From an uncultured Halieaceae bacterium (GTDB taxonomy: Bacteria; Pseudomonadota; Gammaproteobacteria; Pseudomonadales; Halieaceae): a stretch of 33,119 nucleotides of DNA. Below, one piece after another: positions 8,724 through 17,395 of this stretch (position 1 is the stretch's first letter; the number at the start of each line of letters is the position of its first letter). The notes under the pieces were generated by a model, which searched no databases, was not told where the DNA came from, and worked only from the letters and a program-made list of their open reading frames with translations. The translations under genes and the position numbers were made by a program. The stretch covers positions 1 through 33,119 of the forward strand of contig CAJWQE010000018.1 in assembly GCA_913045375.1 (NCBI GenBank). Reading direction: 5' to 3'.

Positions 8724-9579
8724 GGCCAGACCTATCAGAGACGCCGTGGAAACCGTGATCTTCGGCACGGAAACGCGCGGTGGAAACCTGTTCGATGTAG
8801 CACTGCTTATCACCATCCTCGCCAGTGTGGCGGTAGTGATGCTCGACTCGATGGACGTCTACCATGCGGTCTACGGAGATCTCTTTCGGACATTGGAGAT
8901 CGGCTTCACTCTCGTCTTTACCGTGGAATACCTGGTCCGACTTTGGTGCCTCCGCAACCCTATGGCCTATGCCATCAGCTTTTGGGGCATTATCGATCTT
9001 CTGGCCATCCTACCGACGTTTCTCACGCTGTTTGTTCCTGAAGCCTCATCGCTCATTGTCATTAGGGTGCTCCGCGTTTTGCGCGTCTTTCGAATATTGC
9101 ACCTCTTCGAGTTGCATGAGGAATACATCGAGATCATCGGACTCATGCGTGCTACTGCGCGGTCTATCATGGTCTTTTTCTCAATCGTCATGGTGACAGT
9201 GGTCGTATTTGGATGCCTGCTATACGTCATCGACGGACCTGAGCACGGCTTTGTCAGTATCCCAATGAGTATTTACTGGGCGGTCGTCACGATTACGACG
9301 GTCGGGTACGGGGATGTTGTTCCGGGAACACCCATGGGGCGGTTTGTCGCCTCAATTGGTATTTTGATCGGTTATTCGATTTTGGCTGTGCCGACAGCGA
9401 TCGTAACCAGTAAACTGTGGGAAAGGTTGGGATCGCGTCGAGCCGCGCAAACGCTGGCATGGAACTGCCCGGTGTGTGCGGGCGTAGATCATGCATCTGA
9501 TGCGCAACACTGCAAACACTGTGGTGCGGATCTTGAGGTCCCCGACGAGCTGAGAGAGCAGAAGCCACAACTCCCGTGA
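8716..9579 (+). CDS. Voltage-gated-type potassium channel with C-terminal zinc ribbon
   Basis: This 287-residue protein of the six-helix K+ channel superfamily has helices near 27-44, 58-78, 88-107, an S4-like segment and a pore pair. The S4 segment has arginines at every third residue (Arg117, 120, 123 and 126 in [12 protein letters not shown]). The selectivity filter TTVGYGD (194-200) is exact. After the last helix comes a short cytoplasmic tail with Cys251/Cys254 and Cys266/Cys269 (CPVC...CKHC), a likely zinc ribbon in place of the larger RCK domain of many bacterial channels. It overlaps tesA by eight bases and ygiQ by four (GTGA), so the three are probably one transcript. It likely controls K+ flux and membrane potential; gating by the zinc ribbon is speculation. 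Confidence 0.93.
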   Translation: MSEARPIRDAVETVIFGTETRGGNLFDVALLITILASVAVVMLDSMDVYHAVYGDLFRTLEIGFTLVFTVEYLVRLWCLRNPMAYAISFWGIIDLLAILPTFLTLFVPEASSLIVIRVLRVLRVFRILHLFELHEEYIEIIGLMRATARSIMVFFSIVMVTVVVFGCLLYVIDGPEHGFVSIPMSIYWAVVTITTVGYGDVVPGTPMGRFVASIGILIGYSILAVPTAIVTSKLWERLGSRRAAQTLAWNCPVCAGVDHASDAQHCKHCGADLEVPDELREQKPQLP

Positions 9580-11684
9580 ACGAAAAACCGACAGACATCT
9601 TTGCACACCGAAAATATTGGGCGGAGTGCTTTGGACCCGCACCTTGGTTACCCATGTCGCGTGCCGAAATGGATGCGCTTGGCTGGGACAGTTGCGACAT
9701 TATCATCGTGACAGGTGATGCCTACGTCGATCACCCGAGCTTCGGTATGGCTGTGGTTGGGCGAGTGCTCGAGGGTCAAGGCTTTCGCGTGGGCATTATC
9801 TCGCAACCCGATTGGCGCAGCGCTGACGCATTTAGAGAGCTGGGCAAACCTAACCTCTTCTTTGGAATCGCTGCTGGCAACATGGATTCCATGATCAATC
9901 ACTACACCGCCGACAGAAAGCGTCGTAATGACGATGCTTACACCGCCGGCGACGTGGCCGGCAAACGACCGGATCGCGCTGTCACGGTGTATAGCCAACG
10001 GGCCCGCGAGGCTTACCGAGATGTACCCATTGTCATTGGCGGCATTGAGGCGAGTCTTCGTCGGATGGCCCATTACGATTACTGGAGCGACAACGTCAGA
10101 CGCTCGGTTCTCGTGGACAGTAAGGCAGATATCCTGCTCTACGGCAATGCGGAGCGCGCCATCGTTGACTTGGCACATGGCCTGGCAAACGGCAAAGACA
10201 TCGCTGACTTGCGCCATTTGCGAGGAACGGCCTTTCTCGTTTCAGAACCGCTACCCGGCTACCGTGTCATTGACTCAACATCCGTCGATGAGCCCGGAAA
10301 AGTCGAGCCGATGCTAAATCCCTACAACGGCATGGAACCTGAGGTCTGTGACAGTGAATCAGCATCGGGCGCAGAGGCAGTAGTTCAAGAGGCTCAGCCG
10401 GTCTCGTTGATGGCAAGTAGCCGTCCCGATCGTGATGTCATCAGGCTCCCAAGCTTCGAGACAGTGAAGGACGACCCAGTCCTTTATGCGCATGCCGCGC
10501 GCGTCATGCATAAAGAAACCAATCCACACAACGCACTGGCACTCATTCAGGCACATGGTGATCGAGAGGTGTGGTTCAACCCACCGCCAATCCCTCTATC
10601 GACGCCGGAACTCGACTGGGTATTCGAGCAGCCCTATCAACGTCGCCCACACCCAACCTACGGAGATGCCAAAATCCCAGCGTTGGAAATGATTCAACAC
10701 TCGGTAAATATCATGCGCGGCTGTTTTGGTGGCTGTACCTTCTGTTCCATTACGGAGCACGAAGGACGAATCATTCAAAACCGCTCTGAGGATTCCATTG
10801 TCCGCGAAATAGAAAAGATTCGTGACACCAGCCCAAACTTCACGGGTGTTATCTCGGATCTTGGTGGTCCCACGGCTAATATGTGGCGCCTAGCGTGTAA
10901 AAGCGAAGAAATCGAAGCAAAGTGCCGGAAGTTAAGCTGCGTCTTCCCCGGCATTTGCAAGAACCTCAATACCGATCAGACACCGTTGATACACCTTTAC
11001 CGACGAGCGCGCGCGGTACCCGGAATTAAAAAGGTGCTGATTGCCTCGGGGCTACGCTACGACATTGCGGTTGAAACACCGGAATACGTCAAAGAGCTTG
11101 TGACGCATCACGTAGGTGGCTACCTCAAGATTGCACCTGAGCACACAGAGGATGGCCCGCTAGACCAGATGATGAAGCCTGGTATTGGGACCTACGACAA
11201 TTTCAAACAGCTATTTGACAAATACTCCAAGGCCGCGAACAAAAAGCAGTACCTAATCCCCTACTTCATCGCTGCGCACCCTGGAACCACCGACAATGAC
11301 ATGGTCAACCTCGCCTTGTGGCTCAAGCGCAACAAGTTCCGTGCAGATCAGGTGCAGACGTTCTACCCATCCCCAATGGCCTTGGCGACGGCGATGTATC
11401 ACAGCGAGAAGAATCCTCTCAAAAAAGTGGGTCGCGACAGCAAACGGGTTCCCTCTGTCAGAAGCATTAAACAGCGCCGACTCCACAAGGCATTTCTCCG
11501 ATACCACGACCCCGATAACTGGCCTGCATTGCGGGAGGCGCTTAAGAAAATTGGCCGTCGTGATCTCATTGGCAATGGCCCAATGCATTTGGTCCCGACT
11601 CGCCAGCCGCCAAAACGGCATCGCGTGGTCAAGAACACCAAAGGCACCACACCCTTTCGCACAAAGCACACCAAACAGTTCTGA
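9576..11684 (+). CDS. ygiQ: YgiQ family radical SAM protein
   Basis: YgiQ proteins are large radical SAM enzymes with no established reaction. The 702-residue product matches throughout: [13 protein letters not shown] and [20 protein letters not shown] at the N-terminus, the cluster motif [11 protein letters not shown] with Cys383, Cys387 and Cys390, and [15 protein letters not shown] downstream. A basic C-terminal tail with several Lys/Arg residues suggests nucleic acid or ribosome contact, which is inference. The start is a GTG at 9576 overlapping the channel stop; it places the product in line with relatives, and no ATG lies nearby in frame before the conserved region. Confidence 0.95.
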   Translation: MNEKPTDIFAHRKYWAECFGPAPWLPMSRAEMDALGWDSCDIIIVTGDAYVDHPSFGMAVVGRVLEGQGFRVGIISQPDWRSADAFRELGKPNLFFGIAAGNMDSMINHYTADRKRRNDDAYTAGDVAGKRPDRAVTVYSQRAREAYRDVPIVIGGIEASLRRMAHYDYWSDNVRRSVLVDSKADILLYGNAERAIVDLAHGLANGKDIADLRHLRGTAFLVSEPLPGYRVIDSTSVDEPGKVEPMLNPYNGMEPEVCDSESASGAEAVVQEAQPVSLMASSRPDRDVIRLPSFETVKDDPVLYAHAARVMHKETNPHNALALIQAHGDREVWFNPPPIPLSTPELDWVFEQPYQRRPHPTYGDAKIPALEMIQHSVNIMRGCFGGCTFCSITEHEGRIIQNRSEDSIVREIEKIRDTSPNFTGVISDLGGPTANMWRLACKSEEIEAKCRKLSCVFPGICKNLNTDQTPLIHLYRRARAVPGIKKVLIASGLRYDIAVETPEYVKELVTHHVGGYLKIAPEHTEDGPLDQMMKPGIGTYDNFKQLFDKYSKAANKKQYLIPYFIAAHPGTTDNDMVNLALWLKRNKFRADQVQTFYPSPMALATAMYHSEKNPLKKVGRDSKRVPSVRSIKQRRLHKAFLRYHDPDNWPALREALKKIGRRDLIGNGPMHLVPTRQPPKRHRVVKNTKGTTPFRTKHTKQF

Positions 11685-11818
11685 TCAGAAACGTGTTGGC
11701 TGGCGTGCGCTCCGCGGGCCCTATGCGACGGAGTTTCGAAAGGCATCTGTCAGCTGGAGGACCAATAAACCCAGCCGAGCCGCCATCCTCAACTGATATC
11801 CAATCATTTTCGATCAAG

Positions 11819-11870
11819 TTGACAATAATGACGGCCATTTTGCGACATCCCTGAAAAATACTGCTAACTT
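11819..11870 (+). promoter_or_regulatory. Promoter region of the TonB-dependent receptor gene
   Basis: The 227-base gap before the receptor becomes AT-rich from about 11800. It contains TTGACA at 11819-11824 and, further on, an extended -10-like TGCTAACTT (11862-11870) with TTGCGA at 11840-11845 about 19 bases upstream. The two elements do not form one ideal promoter, so the exact start is unclear. The AT-rich GACAATAATGAC stretch loosely resembles part of a Fur box but is not convincing. The rest of the gap (11685-11800) shows nothing recognisable, and I see no intrinsic terminator for ygiQ. Confidence 0.35.
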
Positions 11871-11911
11871 AGATCGTCTTAAATAAAACAAATAAACAAC
11901 GAGGTACTCCA

Positions 11912-14470
11912 ATGCGGTTTTTATCAAAATCCCTGAGCGTAGCTGTGGTGGCTGTAATGAGCGTTCCCTCTCTGGCTCAGCAAACAATGGAAGAGGTTGT
12001 CGTTACGGCGACAAAGCGAGCTGAGTCTATTCAGGATGTTCCCTTGTCGGTCAGTGTCGTGACGGGTGAGGTCATTGAGCGCGCCGAAGTGCGAGATCTA
12101 TTGGATCTGCAGTCGGTCGTTCCCTCACTGCGCGTACCGCAGTTCCAGAACTCTATCCAAACCAACTTTGTCATTCGTGGCTTTGGTAACGGCGCGAACA
12201 ACCCAGGCATCGAGCCCTCGGTAGCCGTTTTTGTTGATGGCGTGTATCTCTCGCGCTCACAGGCTCGTATTTCAGATCTGCCCAATATTCAACAGATTGA
12301 GGTACTCAAGGGCCCTCAAAGCACGCTTTATGGAAAGAACGCATCAGCGGGCGTGATCTCGGTGACCACCAAAGCACCGGAATTCGAGAGTCGAGGATCG
12401 CTAGAAGTGGGCTTCGGCAACTACAGTCAGGAGTCCGTGAGGGCTTTCTATACAGGTCCAATGTCTGACTCTGTCGCCTTCAGCTTGAGTGGCAGCATGC
12501 TCAAGCGGGACGGATACTTCGATAACGTGCCGACAGGTACTGACTTTAACAACCGTAACCGCTGGAATACTCGCGCTGACTTCCTGGCTGAACTCAGTGA
12601 AACCAGTGAAGTTCGTGTCATTATGGACTACGACGAAATAGACGAAGTCTGTTGTGGTACAGCCAACCTAGTGAATGGCCCCGCGGGCTTTGCTCTTTCG
12701 GCACTATCAGTGGTCCCGGGAGAGGCTTACATCGCTGAAGATGGCTTCAATTTCAAGCATTACGGCAACTTTGACACGATAAATAAAGGTGAAAACAAAG
12801 GTATTACTGTCGACTACAAAACCTCATTTGGTGATGTCGATGTCCGTTCGATCACCGCATATCGAAATTCATATTTCGACCAACCGCTTGCCGATGTGGA
12901 CTTTACCGCCGCGGACGCCATTGGGAACAATACGGGTGAAACGGACATCTCAACCTTCACTCAAGAAATCCGCCTGACCGGTACGGCGGGAAATGCTGAT
13001 TGGTTGATTGGTGGCTTTTACTTCGATGAGTCTATCGATTTTGAAAATAGCATCGAATTCGGCTCGCAGTGGCGCAACTACATCAACATCTTGGTTGGTG
13101 GTGGTGACATCGCCGCTGGAGCTGCAGCGACGGGTGGATTCGAAGCCTTACTGGGGCTAGCTCCCGGTACATTTTTCTCCGATGGGGATGGCGTCATTGA
13201 GACGGCGACTCAAGACAACGAGTCATATTCCGTGTTTGGCCAAATGACGTTCCCGCTATCTGAGAAAACTGACTTCACGGTAGGTTTGAACTATCTCAAC
13301 GACGATAAGAGCATCACGCTCAGCCAAGAAAATAATGATGTTTTCTCAAAACTTGATATCCGTGGCGCAGATGGAATCGCAGCACTAACGAACCTCGCCT
13401 ACACCGGAGGGTTCGCGGGCTTGGGTATTCCAGCTATCACCGCGATTCCTCCGGAAGCGGTTCCCGGTTATATCCAGACCGTAGCGGCGACTGTTGGAGC
13501 AATAGCGCCGACGGATAACAACCCGTTTGTAGCATTTGAGGCACTACAGTTCTTGCCGCAGTTATTGGGTATTCCTAACCCATCTCAACCAGGAACATCC
13601 AACGATAGCAAGACGACCTATACGGCTAGCCTCTCGCATGCTTACAGCGATGCCCTGAATATCTATCTGACGTACGGTACGGGCTTCAAGGGTACCTCAT
13701 GGAACCTTTCGAGAGATTCCCGACCGACTGAGGGAGAGAGAGATGGGCTTGCCGCATCTGGCTTTGCCTTGCCAAATAACCTCACTCTCGGAACACGCCT
13801 TGCTGGTCCCGAGGAGGCAACAACGCTGGAATTTGGCATCAAATACGCTGCCGACTGGGGAACGCTTAATGCCGCGATCTTCGAACAGAGTATCGAGGGA
13901 TTCCAATCGAACGCCTTCTTGGGCACAGGCTTCGTGTTAACCAACGCAGGTAAGCAATCAACCAAAGGCGTTGAAGTTGACCTGGTTCTTCAGGCCTCTG
14001 AGGCAATGACGCTTGCGGTCTCTGGAACGTTCCTCGACCCTATCTACGATGACTTCACTGGAGCCCAGCTGAACGGTCAGCCTGCTGACTTTACCGGACT
14101 CACGCCGGCAGGAATTCACAAGCGTAGTATTAGTGCCATTGCCACCTATAACTTCATGCTGGGTGGCATGAATGGCTTCGTACAAGCTGACTATCAGTAT
14201 GACAGTGCCGTCGACATCAACGGTGGTGGTGATATCTCACTGAACAACCTCGCCCTCGAGGAGCGTGGCTTCCGTACCCGCGAAGTAGGTATGGTCAATG
14301 CGAGCTTCGGTCTCACGCGCGGTGATTGGGATCTGCGGATCTGGGGCCGCAACCTGACCAACGACGAGTGGCTGATTACCTGGTTCCCGGCGGTGGCTCA
14401 GACAGGCAGCCTCACCGGTTACCCAAACCAACCCCGAACTTACGGAGCGACGCTAAGACGTAACTTCTAA
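11912..14470 (+). CDS. TonB-dependent outer membrane receptor
   Basis: This is an 852-residue outer membrane active transporter. A signal peptide ends near residue 22 (SLA then QQ), and a TonB-box-like segment EEVVVTATKR lies at 27-36. A plug domain follows (with IEVLKGPQSTLYGKNASAGVI), then a long beta-barrel ending in the terminal aromatic residue of RRNF. Spacing from GAGG (11901-11904) to the ATG is seven bases. The substrate cannot be told from sequence; receptors of this class take siderophores, vitamins, sugars or other organics. No transporter or regulator gene accompanies it. A vicinal cysteine pair (Cys247-Cys248) sits in an early barrel segment, unusual for a protein exposed to the periplasm or surface. 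Confidence 0.96.
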   Translation: MRFLSKSLSVAVVAVMSVPSLAQQTMEEVVVTATKRAESIQDVPLSVSVVTGEVIERAEVRDLLDLQSVVPSLRVPQFQNSIQTNFVIRGFGNGANNPGIEPSVAVFVDGVYLSRSQARISDLPNIQQIEVLKGPQSTLYGKNASAGVISVTTKAPEFESRGSLEVGFGNYSQESVRAFYTGPMSDSVAFSLSGSMLKRDGYFDNVPTGTDFNNRNRWNTRADFLAELSETSEVRVIMDYDEIDEVCCGTANLVNGPAGFALSALSVVPGEAYIAEDGFNFKHYGNFDTINKGENKGITVDYKTSFGDVDVRSITAYRNSYFDQPLADVDFTAADAIGNNTGETDISTFTQEIRLTGTAGNADWLIGGFYFDESIDFENSIEFGSQWRNYINILVGGGDIAAGAAATGGFEALLGLAPGTFFSDGDGVIETATQDNESYSVFGQMTFPLSEKTDFTVGLNYLNDDKSITLSQENNDVFSKLDIRGADGIAALTNLAYTGGFAGLGIPAITAIPPEAVPGYIQTVAATVGAIAPTDNNPFVAFEALQFLPQLLGIPNPSQPGTSNDSKTTYTASLSHAYSDALNIYLTYGTGFKGTSWNLSRDSRPTEGERDGLAASGFALPNNLTLGTRLAGPEEATTLEFGIKYAADWGTLNAAIFEQSIEGFQSNAFLGTGFVLTNAGKQSTKGVEVDLVLQASEAMTLAVSGTFLDPIYDDFTGAQLNGQPADFTGLTPAGIHKRSISAIATYNFMLGGMNGFVQADYQYDSAVDINGGGDISLNNLALEERGFRTREVGMVNASFGLTRGDWDLRIWGRNLTNDEWLITWFPAVAQTGSLTGYPNQPRTYGATLRRNF

Positions 14471-14476
14471 GCTACG

Positions 14477-14552
14477 CTTGCCTGATTAATTCAGGCAAGA
14501 CTGAATAAACGCCCCGAGGAGATTGAACTCATGCTTCCGGGGCGTTTTTTTT
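14477..14552 (+). terminator. Terminator of the receptor gene, embedded in the oxyR 3' end
   Basis: The hairpin arms AACGCCCCG (14508-14516) and CGGGGCGTT (14538-14546) are followed by eight T residues (14545-14552) on the plus strand, a good intrinsic terminator for the receptor gene although the loop is 21 bases. A second perfect 9-bp hairpin, CTTGCCTGA-TTAAT-TCAGGCAAG (14477-14499), lies just before it across the oxyR stop codon, without a T-run. Most of the structure is inside the oxyR coding sequence. Confidence 0.75.
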
Positions 14553-15385
14553 CGCCACATCAATCCGATCTGCCGACCTACATCGGGCTCATCAAATGGG
14601 CGAAGAACGAGGTCTGTCCCCTCAGCAATGCCCGCATCGGTGGCCATCTTGGGCAATAACGTGGTTCCAATGCCATTGGCAACCATTTGAACTATCGTCG
14701 TAAGACTGGTCGCTTGATACGGCACGGTGACATCTTTTTCCCTGAGCTTACAGGCCTCAAGTGCATGATCGCGAAGGCAATGACCTTCCTCCAGTAGCAG
14801 CATCTCCGCACCTTGTAAGTCCTTGGTTTTGAGCTTTTGACTCAAAGCGAGCCTCGAGTTGGGCAAGGTCGCGAGATAGAAGGGGTCTTCGAAAAGTGTC
14901 AGCGTATCCGTGTGCTCCGCAGGAAACGGGAGAGCAAGCAAAAGCACATCGAGCTCTCCCACCTGAAGTGCGTTCACTAAGGCCTGAGATAAATCTTCGC
15001 GCACAAATAACTTACAGGCGGGATGCGCCGAGCGCAGTGCCTTCAGCATGGAGGGCAGGACAAACGGCGCAATGGTGGGGATGACGCCCAAGCGAATCGT
15101 CCCTTGAAATGGCTCCCTTGACGCCTCGCATAGAGCCACGACGTCATCTACATCGGTCAGGACTGCACGTGCCCGGGCAACGACTTCATTCCCCAAAGCT
15201 GTGAGTAGTACCGAGCGGTTATTCCGCTCAACCAGGCTCGCCGAGAGAACATCTTCCAACTCAACGATCGAGGCGCTCAAGGTGCTCTGGCTGACATGAC
15301 ATGCCTTGGCCGCCTGACCGAAATGCTGGTGCTCTGCGACGGCACAGAGGTACTTAAGCTGCTTTAACGTAGGTTGCCGCGACAC
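14486..15385 (-). CDS. oxyR: OxyR-type peroxide-sensing LysR regulator
   Basis: This LysR-family activator of peroxide defence genes has an N-terminal winged helix-turn-helix (FGQAAKACHVSQSTLSASIVELE) and a regulatory domain. The redox pair is intact: Cys203 in LLLEEGHCLRDHALEAC, with Cys212 nine residues later, the spacing of Cys199 and Cys208 in E. coli OxyR. I prefer the GTG at 15385 because it has GGAG five bases upstream and gives a 299-residue protein starting SRQPTLKQLKYL, in line with relatives. Starting at the ATG at 15422 or 15469 adds non-family residues. It is divergent from the rubrerythrin operon, which is its probable target, and convergent with the receptor gene. Confidence 0.9.
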   Translation of the reverse strand: MSRQPTLKQLKYLCAVAEHQHFGQAAKACHVSQSTLSASIVELEDVLSASLVERNNRSVLLTALGNEVVARARAVLTDVDDVVALCEASREPFQGTIRLGVIPTIAPFVLPSMLKALRSAHPACKLFVREDLSQALVNALQVGELDVLLLALPFPAEHTDTLTLFEDPFYLATLPNSRLALSQKLKTKDLQGAEMLLLEEGHCLRDHALEACKLREKDVTVPYQATSLTTIVQMVANGIGTTLLPKMATDAGIAEGTDLVLRPFDEPDVGRQIGLMWRKKTPRKHEFNLLGAFIQSCLN

Positions 15386-15420
15386 GGTCACTCCATCGAT
15401 CTTGTCGTATATTTGTCCCA

Positions 15421-15491
15421 TATACGATCGGAAAAATCGATCGGTTTTGCCAGCTTTTTTTGGAACCATTTTGATATCAAGGCGGTATAGT
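15421..15491 (+). promoter_or_regulatory. Candidate OxyR operator and rubrerythrin promoter
   Basis: The 170-base divergent region holds CGATCG-N7-CGATCG at 15425-15443. It includes ATCG-N7-CGAT, the same spacing as the OxyR half-operator ATAG-N7-CTAT with one change per arm. Downstream is TATAGT (15486-15491), a good -10, with TTGGAA at 15460-15465 only as a poor, over-spaced -35, as expected of an activator-dependent promoter. A second expected half-site is not evident. Position and spacing support the call, but the assignment is by eye. Confidence 0.4.
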
Positions 15492-15520
15492 ACACAGGCT
15501 GCCGGTGATTCGGCGGCGTC

Positions 15521-15549
15521 ATGACGTCATACGATCAACAATGGAGTAA
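15521..15549 (+). promoter_or_regulatory. Rubrerythrin leader: palindrome and ribosome binding site
   Basis: The leader contains the 10-base perfect palindrome ATGACGTCAT (15521-15530). Next is ATGGAGTAA (15541-15549), in which GGAG (15543-15546) serves as the ribosome binding site nine bases before the rubrerythrin ATG. The ATG-GAG-TAA triplets also form a start-sense-stop minimal ORF overlapping the site; whether ribosomes use it is unknown. Confidence 0.4.
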
Positions 15550-15555
15550 AAAACA

Positions 15556-15975
15556 ATGGAACTGAAAGGTAGCCAAACCGAACAGAACCTAAAGGACGCC
15601 TTCGCAGGTGAGTCTCAAGCAAATCGTCGCTACCTCTACTTCGCCTCAAAGGCAGACGTAGAAGGCTACAACGATGTCGCAGCCGTTTTCCGCTCAACTG
15701 CGGAAGGTGAGACTGGCCACGCTCACGGCCACCTTGAGTACCTTGAAGCTGTCGGCGATCCTGCGACTGGTTTGCCAATGGGCGACACTGTAAAGAACCT
15801 CGAAGCATCAATCGCTGGCGAAACCCACGAGTACACTGACATGTACCCAGGTATGGCGAAGACAGCGCGCGACGAGGGTTTTGATGAAATCGCAGACTGG
15901 TTCGAAACACTGGCGAAAGCGGAGCGTAGCCACGCGAATCGTTTCCAGAAAGCACTCGACAACCTCGACGCCTAA
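15556..15975 (+). CDS. Rubrerythrin-family diiron peroxidase, lacking the rubredoxin domain
   Basis: Rubrerythrins reduce hydrogen peroxide at a diiron site in a four-helix bundle. The 139-residue product has the full ligand set: Glu19, Glu52-x-x-His55, Glu89-x-x-Glu92 and Glu123-x-x-His126. The C-terminal rubredoxin domain that normally delivers electrons is absent; no C-terminal cysteines exist. An outside donor is therefore needed, and the Fe-S protein encoded next is the obvious candidate. It starts the operon divergent from oxyR and is followed by a strong stem-loop with a weak T-run. Confidence 0.93.
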   Translation: MELKGSQTEQNLKDAFAGESQANRRYLYFASKADVEGYNDVAAVFRSTAEGETGHAHGHLEYLEAVGDPATGLPMGDTVKNLEASIAGETHEYTDMYPGMAKTARDEGFDEIADWFETLAKAERSHANRFQKALDNLDA

Positions 15976-15996
15976 GTCCGGGTCTACTTGAGTTCT

Positions 15997-16020
15997 GGGG
16001 GGACTTTGGTCCCCCCTTTT
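15997..16020 (+). terminator. Perfect stem-loop with short T-run between rubrerythrin and Fe-S gene
   Basis: GGGGGGAC (15997-16004), the loop TTTG (16005-16008) and GTCCCCCC (16009-16016) are followed by only four T (16017-16020). A perfect 8-bp G/C stem with a four-base T-run fits a partial terminator or an mRNA-stabilising hairpin. It would let rubrerythrin be made in excess over the two downstream proteins. Confidence 0.65.
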
Positions 16021-16053
16021 GGTTCAAACAACTTTAAACAGAGGCAACAGCAC

Positions 16054-17382
16054 ATGCGCGAAGGTAGCGTCGATGCACCCACTCGTCACCCGATAGAATG
16101 GAAAACGGAAGCGTTTTGGGACCGTGACTCGCTCAATGATGAGCTTGCACGTGTCTACGATGTCTGCCATGGCTGCAGACGTTGTGTCAGCCTATGTGAC
16201 TCGTTCCCTACCCTCTTTGACCTTATCGACGAATCTGAAACGCTCGAGGTCGATGGGGTTGCACTTGACGATTACGACAAGGTCGTCGATCAGTGCTACA
16301 TGTGTGACCTTTGTTACCTCACAAAGTGTCCCTACGTTCCACCCCACGAATTCAATGTCGACTTTCCACACTTGATGTTGCGAGCAAAAGCCCAAAACTT
16401 CAAAACGAAAGGCGCAAAACTCCGCGATAAAGTCCTGACATCAACCGATGCTCTAATGAGCGGAATATCAATGATCCCACTCGTGGACGTAACGGCGAAC
16501 GCGCTCAACAACAATGGGGCTTTTAGAAAGGCCTTAGAGAGTACGTTCGATATCGCTGCAGAAGCACCTTTACCCGAGATACATCGAAACACGTTGATCA
16601 AGCGGGCCAAAAAGCTGATCACGGACATCGAAGCGACACCGGTTGGTGCAACCACAGGCAAGCTTGCGCTCTATGCGACCTGCTACGGTAATTACAGCAG
16701 TCCCACTATCGGCGAAGATTTCATTAAGGTCTTCCAGCACAACGATGTCAGCATTGACGTCATTCCAAAGGAGAAGTGTTGTGGCATGCCAAAGCTTGAG
16801 CTAGGTGATCTCGACGCAGTAGAGGCATTAAAGGAAGCCAATATTCCACTGCTTGCGAGCCTGGTAGATCAAGGATATGACCTCACAGCACCGATTCCTT
16901 CCTGCGTACTGATGTACAAGCAGGAGCTTCCTTTACTCTTCCCAGACGATCCGGACGTGCAAAAGGTCAAGGCTGCTTTCTATGATCCATTTGAATATCT
17001 ATGGATGCGTCACAAGGGTGAAGCGCTTAAAACGAATTTCGCTGAGAGCCTCGGCAACATCGCCTACCAAGTGGCATGTCACCAGAGAGTCCAAAACATT
17101 GGCCTCAAGACGCGCGATATTCTCTCGCTCATCGAGGAGACCACGGTTGTTGCTCACGAGCGATGCTCTGGACATGACGGCACCTATGCCGTCAAAAAGG
17201 AAACGCGAGACAAGTCCGTTAAAATTGCGCGACCAACGGTACGGAAAGTCAACGACCAGAAGCCCGATCATTTTATTTCAGACTGCCCCATGGCCGGAGA
17301 ACACATTGCCCACCTCGCAGATGGGGTGGACAGTGCCCAACACCCTATGACGTTGCTACGCATTGCGTACGGCCTTAAGTAA
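16054..17382 (+). CDS. Heterodisulfide-reductase/GlpC-like Fe-S protein with CCG domains
   Basis: This 442-residue protein probably transfers electrons. The N-terminus has two ferredoxin-type 4Fe-4S motifs, Cys38/41/44/48 (CHGCRRCVSLC) and Cys81/84/87/92 (CYMCDLCYLTKC). A first CCG domain follows (Cys210, Cys242-Cys243-Gly, Cys284), then a second, degenerate one (Cys342, Cys371-Ser-Gly, Cys411). No signal peptide or membrane helix is evident, so it is probably cytosolic. The ATG at 16054 has GAGG (16041-16044) nine bases upstream; a TTG reading from 15988 would run through the hairpin and adds low-complexity residues. Placed between rubrerythrin and a DUF3501 gene, it is the likely electron donor of the operon. 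The partner that reduces it is not encoded here. Confidence 0.88.
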   Translation: MREGSVDAPTRHPIEWKTEAFWDRDSLNDELARVYDVCHGCRRCVSLCDSFPTLFDLIDESETLEVDGVALDDYDKVVDQCYMCDLCYLTKCPYVPPHEFNVDFPHLMLRAKAQNFKTKGAKLRDKVLTSTDALMSGISMIPLVDVTANALNNNGAFRKALESTFDIAAEAPLPEIHRNTLIKRAKKLITDIEATPVGATTGKLALYATCYGNYSSPTIGEDFIKVFQHNDVSIDVIPKEKCCGMPKLELGDLDAVEALKEANIPLLASLVDQGYDLTAPIPSCVLMYKQELPLLFPDDPDVQKVKAAFYDPFEYLWMRHKGEALKTNFAESLGNIAYQVACHQRVQNIGLKTRDILSLIEETTVVAHERCSGHDGTYAVKKETRDKSVKIARPTVRKVNDQKPDHFISDCPMAGEHIAHLADGVDSAQHPMTLLRIAYGLK

Positions 17383-17395
17383 CAAGGAGATTGAC

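Noticed and set aside
9648..10217. A 189-codon minus-strand frame inside ygiQ
   Set aside because: Antisense shadow of a strongly conserved gene; no domain or ribosome binding site.
11801..11835. Possible Fur box before the TonB receptor
   Set aside because: Only a partial AT-rich match on one side; not enough to call iron control or an iron substrate.
15988..16053. TTG start giving a 22-residue extension of the Fe-S protein
   Set aside because: It runs through the stem-loop, has no ribosome binding site and adds low-complexity residues; ATG 16054 has a good site.
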